Shown here: in pieces, positions 44,447 to 51,532 of the stretch
Position numbering within the stretch: position 1 is the first letter of the stretch
Layout: the number at the start of each line of letters is the position of its first letter
Assembly: GCA_964513445.1 (NCBI GenBank)
Contig: CAZEMM010000006.1
Coordinates: 1-51,532 of the forward strand
Length of the DNA: 51,532 nucleotides
Direction: 5' to 3'
Origin: Butyricicoccus_A sp964513445
Lineage (GTDB): Bacteria > Bacillota > Clostridia > Oscillospirales > Butyricicoccaceae
Notes under the pieces: model-generated
The model's input: only the letters and a program-made list of their open reading frames with translations
The model's database searches: none
Told to the model about the DNA's origin: nothing
Program-made: the position numbers and the translations under genes

Positions 44447-45391
44447 CTATCGTACACCTCGGGCGGTCAAAATTTCTGTCGCTTGCTGAAGAACCGCCAA
44501 AAAATCATCGGGAGAATTGTAATACAGCCAGTGTACCCGCGTATCGCGCCGCAGCCATGTCAGCTGCCGCTTGGCGTACTTGCGCGAGGCGCGCTTGAGC
44601 GCCTCGACACAGGTTGACATCTCCGCCTCCCCGCACAGATAGGGCACAAGCTCCTTATAGCCAATGGCCTGTGCCGCTGTGCCGACAAGCTGACCGCCAT
44701 CCAACAGACGGCGCGTCTCCTCGACCAGTCCCTGCTCGATCATCCGATCGACGCGGCGATCAATGCGGTCATAGAGCACCTGTCGATCCCTTGGACACAC
44801 CGCGAGTAAAATCGCGTCATATTTGGGCTGCTTACGTTTGTTCTGCGCATTGAGTTCACCGATCGTCATACCGGTTTGCTCATATACCTCCAACGCGCGA
44901 ATGACGCGCTTGACATTGTTTTCATGGATGCGTGCGGCAGATTCCGGGTCGACTGCGCGCAGCATCTCATGTAAGGCATGTGTACCCTCCCGCTGCGCAA
45001 TCGCGCGATATTTTTCTCGCGCTGCCAAGTCCATTTCATCGCCGGAAAACGTGCTGCCCTCGATCAATGCATCCAGATACAGTCCCGTACCGCCGCAGAT
45101 GATCGGTGTTCTGCCGCGCGCCAGAATGTCCTGCGCACATGCGTCCGCCATCTGCTGATAGCGCGCGACGGAAAATCGCTCCGTCGGCTCCACGACGTCA
45201 AACATATGATGCACAACGCCGTCCCGTTCCGTCATGTCCGGCTTTGCTGTGCCGATATCCATGCCGCGGTACAGCTGCATGGAATCGGAGGAAATAATTT
45301 CAGTATCCAGCTGCTTTGCCAGCGCAATGGACAGCGCGGTCTTTCCTGACGCGGTCGGCCCGGCAATGCAAACCAGCTTTGGCGCGTTCAT
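44447..45391 (-). CDS. miaA: tRNA dimethylallyltransferase
   Basis: Transfers dimethylallyl to A37 of tRNAs reading UNN codons, giving i6A. It has 314 residues. The P-loop is AGPTASGKTALS, followed by ISSDSMQLYRGMDIGTAKP, IICGGTGLYLDALI and the C-terminal TWLRRD. ATG overlaps the stop of mutL by 4 bases (ATGA). MiaB, encoded four genes upstream in the same run, methylthiolates the product, so both steps of ms2i6A formation are in one operon. Confidence 0.97.
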   Translation of the reverse strand: MNAPKLVCIAGPTASGKTALSIALAKQLDTEIISSDSMQLYRGMDIGTAKPDMTERDGVVHHMFDVVEPTERFSVARYQQMADACAQDILARGRTPIICGGTGLYLDALIEGSTFSGDEMDLAAREKYRAIAQREGTHALHEMLRAVDPESAARIHENNVKRVIRALEVYEQTGMTIGELNAQNKRKQPKYDAILLAVCPRDRQVLYDRIDRRVDRMIEQGLVEETRRLLDGGQLVGTAAQAIGYKELVPYLCGEAEMSTCVEALKRASRKYAKRQLTWLRRDTRVHWLYYNSPDDFLAVLQQATEILTARGVR

Positions 45392-47391
45392 TGGTTCACC
45401 CGCTTAAACATCTTATCCAGCTCGTATTTGGTCAGCCGCACCGTTACCGGTCTGCCATGCGGGCAGCAGGTCACCTCCGGATCGGCCAGCACGCGGTCAC
45501 ACAGCGATTGCAGCTCCATCATGCTGGTTTCGCTGCCCGCCTTAATAGCCGCCTTGCATGAGACAGTGTGAATCAAATCGTCCAGCCGGTCGGGTACCGG
45601 TGTGCGGCGATCCATCAGCTTCTGCGCCATCTCGGATACCGTCACGCCTAAATCCCCCGCATCCAGATAAGCAGGAGCTTCGCGCACGGCGATACTGTGC
45701 TGTCCAAACGGCTCCATTGCAAAGCCAAGCGCGCGAATCTGTTCCATGCCCTCAAGCAATGCCGCATATTCCTCACCGGAGAGGTTGACCACCACCGGCG
45801 TGATCAGCAGCTGCGTCGGGATGTCCGCCTTCTGCCGCAGCTGGTTAAAGATCATCCGTTCATGTGCCGCATGCTTGTCAATCAATATCAGCCCGTCCGC
45901 ATCCTCCGCAATGATGTACGTTTCAAAGCAGCTTCCGATTACGCGGGCGCGCGGCAGTGGCGTCAGCGGTTCAATATCCTGTGCGGACGCCATCTGCTCC
46001 GCCGGCATGTCCGTTGGCTGATCTTCCTCCGCCTGCTTTGCGGTCTGTATGTCAAAGCCCTGCTCCGGCTGCTTTTGCGGCGTGCTCTCCAGCGCCTCCG
46101 CCTGACTCTCTGTGTCCATACCCACTGTGCGCAGCGCGGCCGCATCGCTGTCATCCACATCAACGAACGGCAAAAATCCGCTGCGTTTGGGTGAAGGAAC
46201 ACGTCCGACAGGCGGCGCCGCTTTATGAACGCCAGACGATTCACGTCCAGCCTGATAAGCAGAGCGCGTGCGCAGTGTGCCGCTTTCTCCGTGCGGCGCG
46301 TCATTCAAAAAAACCGTACGCACGACAGATGGCGACGCGGCCTCATCCGGCTGGCTCTCGCGAGCCGGCGGCTGCTTTGCCTGTATCTCCGGAATGTTGT
46401 CATCGCCCGCAAGCGCGCCCTTACAGGCGGCATATACAGCGGAAAACACCTGTTTTTCCTGCGAAAACTTGACCTCTGTTTTAGCCGGGTGTACATTGAC
46501 ATCCACCTGCGACAGCGGCAGCGTGATGCACAGACAGCCATATGGGTACTTGCCCGTAATAATGCGGTTGCGGTAGGCCTCCTCCATCGCCGCCTGTATC
46601 AGCTTGGACTTGACGAACCGTCCATTGACAAAAAAGTGCTGATAGGTGCGGTTGGCACGCGGCGCATGCGGCTTGGAGATATGCCCCCACACCTTCACGC
46701 CGTTCATTTCCAGCTCCGGCACGTCAATCAGATTGCTCGACAGCTCCTTGCCAAAGACGCTGAACACCGCGTTTTTCAGCTGTCCGTTTCCCGGCGAATG
46801 AAATACATCCTTGCCGTCACGGATGCAGCGAAACATAATTTCCGGATGGCTCTCCGCCGCGTGCTCCACGGTAGAGAGAACATAGCCGGCCTCCGTAAAA
46901 TCCTTCTTTAAAAATTTCATACGCGCCGGCGTATTATAAAACAGGTCGCGGATGAGAAACGTCGTGCCGTCCGGGCAGCCCGCCGGCTCATTGGCGACGA
47001 TTTTGCCGCCCTCCAATGCCAGATGCGTTCCCTCAACCTGGCCGTGCTGCTTGGTAAACAGATCGACCTTGGAAACCGCGCAGATCGCGGCCAGCGCTTC
47101 CCCGCGAAAGCCCAATGTGCCAATGCGGGTCAAATCCTCTTTGGTGCGAATTTTACTGGTTGCATGGCGGCGAAACGCAATCGGCGCATCCTCCGGCGAC
47201 ATGCCGCAGCCGTTGTCACAGATGCGCAAATAAGAAATACCGCCGTGCTCCAGCTCGACCGTGATCTGTGTCGCACCCGCGTCAATCGCGTTTTCTACCA
47301 GCTCCTTGCATACGGAGGACGGCCGCTCGACCACTTCGCCAGCCGCAATCAGATCCGCCATATGGGAATCCAGCTCATGTATCACTGCCAT
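45388..47391 (-). CDS. mutL: DNA mismatch repair protein MutL
   Basis: GHKL ATPase that links MutS mismatch recognition to strand incision. It has 667 residues. The N-terminal ATPase shows IAAGEVVERPSSVCKELVEN, ICDNGCGMSPED, TLGFRGEALA and later NVHPAKTEVKF. The variable linker is at about 340-480. The C-terminal endonuclease region has DKHAAHERMIFN, whose last position is Asn rather than the Glu of the usual endonuclease motif, and CCPHGRPV near the end. ATG at 47391 is preceded by AGAGGAG; it lies 22 bases after mutS. Confidence 0.96.
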   Translation of the reverse strand: MAVIHELDSHMADLIAAGEVVERPSSVCKELVENAIDAGATQITVELEHGGISYLRICDNGCGMSPEDAPIAFRRHATSKIRTKEDLTRIGTLGFRGEALAAICAVSKVDLFTKQHGQVEGTHLALEGGKIVANEPAGCPDGTTFLIRDLFYNTPARMKFLKKDFTEAGYVLSTVEHAAESHPEIMFRCIRDGKDVFHSPGNGQLKNAVFSVFGKELSSNLIDVPELEMNGVKVWGHISKPHAPRANRTYQHFFVNGRFVKSKLIQAAMEEAYRNRIITGKYPYGCLCITLPLSQVDVNVHPAKTEVKFSQEKQVFSAVYAACKGALAGDDNIPEIQAKQPPARESQPDEAASPSVVRTVFLNDAPHGESGTLRTRSAYQAGRESSGVHKAAPPVGRVPSPKRSGFLPFVDVDDSDAAALRTVGMDTESQAEALESTPQKQPEQGFDIQTAKQAEEDQPTDMPAEQMASAQDIEPLTPLPRARVIGSCFETYIIAEDADGLILIDKHAAHERMIFNQLRQKADIPTQLLITPVVVNLSGEEYAALLEGMEQIRALGFAMEPFGQHSIAVREAPAYLDAGDLGVTVSEMAQKLMDRRTPVPDRLDDLIHTVSCKAAIKAGSETSMMELQSLCDRVLADPEVTCCPHGRPVTVRLTKYELDKMFKRVNQ

Positions 47392-47413
47392 ATGATCGCT
47401 CCTCTCCATCCTG

Positions 47414-50029
47414 TTATGACTGCGCCATTTTTTGCAGCTCAAACAGCAGATTCATAGCCTCAATCGGCGTTATGGTATTGAGATTGACCGCACACAGACG
47501 CTCTCCGATCTCATTTGACCGGATGTCCGCCAGCGAAATCTGTTCCTCCTCCGGCTGCACCACTGCCATCTCATACAGATCCAGCTTAGGCGCCGTCGCC
47601 TCCAGATCCTTTAAAATGCTCTTTGCACGGCGCAGCACCGGCTTGGGAATGCCCGCCAGCTTTGCTACGGCAATGCCAAAGCTGTCATCCGCGCCGCCCG
47701 GTACGATCTTGCGCAAAAACGTAATGTCGTCCCCGCGCTTCTTGACGGCAATATTGTAGTTCTTGATGCCGTCGATCATGTCCTCCAGGGCAGTCAGCTC
47801 ATGATAATGCGTCGCAAACAGCGTGCGCGCGCCCAGTCTCTTTGGATCGGCAATGTATTCCACAACGGCGCGCGCGATGCTCATCCCGTCAAAGGTTGAG
47901 GTGCCGCGTCCAATCTCATCCAGCACAACCAGGCTGAGGCGCGTCGCGTGCTGCAAAATATCTGCGACCTCGCTCATTTCCACCATAAAGGTGGACTGCC
48001 CGCTCGCCAAATCGTCCGATGCGCCCACACGGGTAAACACACGATCCGCAATACCGATACGCGCCTCACGCGCCGGCACAAACGAACCCATCTGCGCCAT
48101 GATAGTAATAAGCGCAACCTGGCGCATATAGGTTGATTTACCCGCCATATTCGGGCCGGTAATGATGGCAACTCGGTTGGCCTTATCATCCAGCAGCGTA
48201 TCATTCGGAATGAACATGGTTTCGCGCAGCACGCGCTCAACCACCGGATGCCTCCCATCCTTGATATCAATGACCGGCGAATAAGACACCTCCGGACAGC
48301 AGTAATTGTACAAATCCGCAATTTCTGCCAGCGAGCATAGCACATCGGTCTGCGCCAGCGTCTGTGATGTCCTCTGCACGCGGTGCACCGCCGCTGAAAT
48401 CTGCTCGCGCACCTCTGTAAACAGCTGGTATTCCAGCTCAGCTATGCTGTCCTGTGCCTGCAAAATCATATTTTCAAACTGCTTGAGCTCTTCCGTAATA
48501 TACCGTTCGCAATTTGCAAGCGTCTGCTTGCGGACATAGTTGGGCGGCACGCTGTCAGCATACAGCTTGGATATCTCAATGTAATATCCAAACACCCGAT
48601 TATAGCCAATTTTCAGCTTGGCAATGCCGGTCGCCTCGCGTTCCCTCTGCTCCATCTCCGCAATCGCATTCGCGCCGCCGTTTGCGATATTGCGCAGCTT
48701 GTCCAGCTCCTCGCTGTAGCCATCGCGGATAAATCCGCCTTCCCGCACGGAAAACGGCAGCTCCTTTTCACCGTCCAACCGAATGGCGCAGTCGATCAGC
48801 TGCTTGATATCCTCCAATTCATCCATGGACTCCGCGAGCGTCTGTAGGAGCGGCGCGCTGCATTTCTCCAGCTGCGCACGGATGGCCGGTACATGCTCCA
48901 GCGTCGCATGCATCGTGCGCAGATCGCGGCAGTTGGCCGACGCATAGACCACACGGGTAATCAGACGCTCCATATCAAAGATCTGTCGCAGCTCCTCCAT
49001 GAGCGCCTGCCGGCAGATGAAATTCTCCTTCAGCTCCGCCACAGCCTGCTGGCGGCGCAAAATCTGATTGGGACTGCGCAGCGGCTTTCCCAGCCACTGG
49101 CGCAGCATGCGCGCGCCCATCGCACAGCGCGTCTTGTCCATCACCCACAACAGCGAGCCTTTTTTCTCCTTGGTTCGCATCGTCTCGAACAACTCCAGAT
49201 TGCGTCTTGCATTCATGTCAAGCTCCAGATATTGTCCCTGTTGATACAGCTGAATCGTGTCCATACCGGACATCTCCTGCTGTTGTGTCTGCGTCAAATA
49301 GGTCAACAGCGCACCTGTCGCGCAGATGACTAACGGGTGCTCCTCCCACGGCTCGCCGGCGCAAACCGCAAACCGTTCGCGCAGCTGCTGCGTGCACGTA
49401 TCTGGATCGTATGCGGTTTCCGGCATGGTTTCCGCGCCGCGGGTTAAATTGTCATGCACAAAGGCGTTCAGCACTTTCTCATTCGCCGCCGCACAATTAA
49501 ACAGCAGTTCATGCGGCTGAAAACGCCCCAGCTCACGGCACGCATATTCCAGCATATTGCTGCCGGACATATCCGTTGCAAGCACCTCACCCGTCGTGAT
49601 ATCCGCAAAGCAAATACCCACGCCCGCTTCATTCAAATAGACCGATGCAATATAGTTATTGCAGTCCTCATCCAGCATAGATGCGGCTATGACCGTGCCG
49701 GGTGTGATCGTGCGGATAATCTCACGGCGAACCAGCCCCTTTGCCTTCTTCGGATCCTCTGTCTGCTCACAGATGCACACCTTATGCCCATTTTTGACCA
49801 GCTTTGCGATATAATTTTCACTGGAATGATAGGGAATGCCGCACATCGGCGCGCGCTCCTCCTGCCCGCAGTCCTTGCCGGTCAGCACAAGGTCAAGCTC
49901 CTTTGACACCAGCTTGGCGTCGTCAAAAAACATCTCATAAAAATCGCCCAGCCGATACAGCAATACCGCATCCTGACAGGTCTCTTTGATTTCCAAATAC
50001 TGCCGCATCATCGGCGTAAATTCAGCCAT
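47414..50029 (-). CDS. mutS: DNA mismatch repair protein MutS
   Basis: Mismatch-recognising ATPase, 871 residues, MutS1 type. The N-terminal mismatch-binding motif is RLGDFYEMFFDDA. The ATPase has P-loop GPNMAGKSTYMRQVA, VGASDDLASGQSTFMVEM, LDEIGRGTSTFDG and FATHYHELT. ATG at 50029 has AAGGGGAG upstream and fits the family start; an earlier in-frame start is less likely. It lies 14 bases after miaB and 22 bases before mutL. Confidence 0.97.
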   Translation of the reverse strand: MAEFTPMMRQYLEIKETCQDAVLLYRLGDFYEMFFDDAKLVSKELDLVLTGKDCGQEERAPMCGIPYHSSENYIAKLVKNGHKVCICEQTEDPKKAKGLVRREIIRTITPGTVIAASMLDEDCNNYIASVYLNEAGVGICFADITTGEVLATDMSGSNMLEYACRELGRFQPHELLFNCAAANEKVLNAFVHDNLTRGAETMPETAYDPDTCTQQLRERFAVCAGEPWEEHPLVICATGALLTYLTQTQQQEMSGMDTIQLYQQGQYLELDMNARRNLELFETMRTKEKKGSLLWVMDKTRCAMGARMLRQWLGKPLRSPNQILRRQQAVAELKENFICRQALMEELRQIFDMERLITRVVYASANCRDLRTMHATLEHVPAIRAQLEKCSAPLLQTLAESMDELEDIKQLIDCAIRLDGEKELPFSVREGGFIRDGYSEELDKLRNIANGGANAIAEMEQREREATGIAKLKIGYNRVFGYYIEISKLYADSVPPNYVRKQTLANCERYITEELKQFENMILQAQDSIAELEYQLFTEVREQISAAVHRVQRTSQTLAQTDVLCSLAEIADLYNYCCPEVSYSPVIDIKDGRHPVVERVLRETMFIPNDTLLDDKANRVAIITGPNMAGKSTYMRQVALITIMAQMGSFVPAREARIGIADRVFTRVGASDDLASGQSTFMVEMSEVADILQHATRLSLVVLDEIGRGTSTFDGMSIARAVVEYIADPKRLGARTLFATHYHELTALEDMIDGIKNYNIAVKKRGDDITFLRKIVPGGADDSFGIAVAKLAGIPKPVLRRAKSILKDLEATAPKLDLYEMAVVQPEEEQISLADIRSNEIGERLCAVNLNTITPIEAMNLLFELQKMAQS

Positions 50030-50043
50030 GGTCTCCCCTTCTA

Positions 50044-51459
50044 TCATGCTCTGCCGTACAGTGCGCGCAGAGAGGTTCTTTCAATTTCAACTTCGACGAA
50101 ATCGCCTATCGCAAGCGCATCGCCGCGGCACAGCACAAGCAATCCGCCGTCCGTGCGCCCGCAGTGCGTATACACGCTCTCCTGCTTGCCGTTGGAAAGC
50201 CCGTCGATCAGCACAGTCAGATGTTTGCCCAGATAGGCATCCTGCCGCGCCTGATTGATGATCTCCTGCTGCGCGAGCAGGCGGTTAAACCGCTCCTGTT
50301 TTTCCGCCGCCGGCGTACTGTCCGGCATGTCCGCCGCCGGCGTGCCGCTCCGTCTGGAGTACAGGAAGGTATAAAGCACATCATATTGACACCGTTGCAC
50401 AACATCCAGCGTTTCGGCAAAATCAGTCTCTGTTTCGCCCGGAAAACCGACAATAATGTCGGATGAGAGCACAACGTCCGGCATTTTTTCACGCGCTTTT
50501 TCGATCAGCGCGATATAAGCCGCCCTGGTATAGCCGCGGTTCATTCGTTGCAAAATCACGTCCGAGCCGGACTGGAACGGCAGATGCAGCTGATGGCAGA
50601 TATGTGTGCCGCGCGCCATGACGTCAAACAGCTTCTCCGACGCGTCCTTCGGGTGGCTCGTCATAAAGCGCAGGCGATATGCCCCGGGGATCACGTCAAG
50701 CCGCGCCAGCAGATCGGCAAAATCCATGCCGATATCCAAATCCTTGCCATAGGAGTTGACATTCTGTCCGAGCAGCGTGATATCCTTATAGCCCTCGTCG
50801 ATCAGCTGCCGCAGCTCCGCCTCGATGTCCTCCGGGCAGCGGCTGCGCTCCCGCCCGCGCACATATGGCACGATACAATACGTGCAGAAGTTGTTGCAGC
50901 CGTACATGATGGACAGCCACGCGTGACAGCCCTCGCCCCGCTGCACCGGCAGTCCCTCGGCAATTTCTCCCTTCGGGTCGCCCGAAATATCAAAAATCCG
51001 CTTGCTGCCGCTTAATCTGCGCAGCAACAGCTCCGGAAATCGCCACAGCATATGCGTGCCGAACACAATATCCACACGCGGATAGCTCTTCCTGATTTTT
51101 TCCGTGATGTGCTCCTGCTGCACCATGCAGCCGCACATGCAAATTATGACGTCCGAACGCGTGTCCTTGAGATGGGTATACTGTCCCATAATACCGAACA
51201 CGCGCTTTTCCGCATGCTCACGCACCGCGCAGGTGTTGACGACGATCACATTTGCCTGTGCCGCCTGCTCCGCGCGCACAAAGCCCATCTGCGCCAGCAT
51301 GCCGGCGATGCGCTCGGTATCCGCCTCGTTCTGCTGGCAGCCAAAGGTCTGGCAAAAATAACGCGGCGGCTCGGGCAGCAGCGCGTTGCGGCGGCTGAGC
51401 TGCTCCATACAATCCAGCTGCTGCGCGATCTGTTCTTTTGGTATTTGTCTTGTATTCAT
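50044..51459 (-). CDS. miaB: tRNA-2-methylthio-N6-dimethylallyladenosine synthase
   Basis: Radical SAM methylthiotransferase that adds the 2-methylthio group to i6A37 of tRNA. It has 471 residues. The N-terminal UPF0004 domain contributes cluster cysteines in FCQTFGCQQNEAD, VNTCAVREHAEKR and CMCGCM. The radical SAM motif CX3CX2C appears as GCNNFCTYCIVPYVRGRERS. A C-terminal TRAM domain ends the protein. I used ATG at 51459; TTG at 51471 would add four residues. It is the first complete gene of the long minus-strand run. Confidence 0.96.
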   Translation of the reverse strand: MNTRQIPKEQIAQQLDCMEQLSRRNALLPEPPRYFCQTFGCQQNEADTERIAGMLAQMGFVRAEQAAQANVIVVNTCAVREHAEKRVFGIMGQYTHLKDTRSDVIICMCGCMVQQEHITEKIRKSYPRVDIVFGTHMLWRFPELLLRRLSGSKRIFDISGDPKGEIAEGLPVQRGEGCHAWLSIMYGCNNFCTYCIVPYVRGRERSRCPEDIEAELRQLIDEGYKDITLLGQNVNSYGKDLDIGMDFADLLARLDVIPGAYRLRFMTSHPKDASEKLFDVMARGTHICHQLHLPFQSGSDVILQRMNRGYTRAAYIALIEKAREKMPDVVLSSDIIVGFPGETETDFAETLDVVQRCQYDVLYTFLYSRRSGTPAADMPDSTPAAEKQERFNRLLAQQEIINQARQDAYLGKHLTVLIDGLSNGKQESVYTHCGRTDGGLLVLCRGDALAIGDFVEVEIERTSLRALYGRA

Positions 51460-51473
51460 AGATTCATCCAACG

Positions 51474-51532
51474 TTATCGAAATGGATTGAGCTGCGCGTC
51501 ATATACCATCAGGTGATGATACAGCGCGCCGT
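51474..51532 (-). CDS. Possible C-terminal end of an upstream gene (partial)
   Basis: Minus strand reading ends with a TAA at 51474-51476 and gives the 18-residue tail GALYHHLMVYDAQLNPFR, which looks like coding sequence with host-like codon use. It runs off the right edge of the window. It would be the gene just before miaB in the same operon. Too short to identify. Confidence 0.4.
   Translation of the reverse strand, partial: GALYHHLMVYDAQLNPFR

Overview
The window reads as chromosome from an anaerobic Gram-positive bacterium of the Clostridia, most likely an Oscillospirales-type gut organism. This rests on PolC-type DNA polymerase, the pyrH-frr-uppS-cdsA-dxr-rseP-ispG-polC order, SepF/YggT/DivIVA division genes, an S-box (SAM-I) leader on metK, and an oxygen-sensitive-type acyl-CoA dehydratase activase. 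Most of it is GC-rich with strongly GC-biased third positions. Two stretches depart from this: a T-rich gap near 21.2-21.6 kb and an AT-richer block at about 25.3-29.7 kb. I saw no tRNA, rRNA, CRISPR array, insertion sequence or phage gene.

Layout. Bases 1-9.6 kb (minus strand): one housekeeping operon for UMP kinase, ribosome recycling, isoprenoid and lipid-carrier synthesis, an intramembrane protease and the replicative polymerase, with PolC cut by the window edge. 9.7-14 kb (minus): a two-gene activase/dehydratase-like pair of unknown substrate. 14.2-15.6 kb (minus): a solitary adenylation-domain enzyme. 15.8-17.3 kb (plus): a SAM riboswitch and metK. 17.3-21.1 kb (minus): a three-gene sugar-type ABC importer. 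21.7-24.9 kb (plus): an LCP cell-wall ligase, glycerol dehydrogenase and uridine phosphorylase.

25.3-29.7 kb (plus): an AT-rich module with a response regulator, a histidine kinase and a large secreted tannase-like lipoprotein; probably acquired by transfer. 29.9-34.7 kb (plus): a tight five-gene operon with a circularly permuted ATP-grasp ligase, an alpha-E protein, a transglutaminase-like cysteine protease and two AstE/aspartoacylase-like M14 proteins. The second M14 protein has lost its metal-binding residues. This operon looks like an uncharacterised system that makes and breaks an amide bond and is the best candidate here for new biology.

34.7-51.5 kb (minus): a long run of housekeeping genes, miaB-mutS-mutL-miaA-hfq-(HlyD-like)-yggS-sepF-yggT-divIVA-ileS-lspA-rluA-type-HAD-unknown. 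Many neighbours overlap by 4 bases (ATGA), which suggests translational coupling. It combines tRNA modification, mismatch repair, RNA chaperone, septum assembly and lipoprotein maturation.
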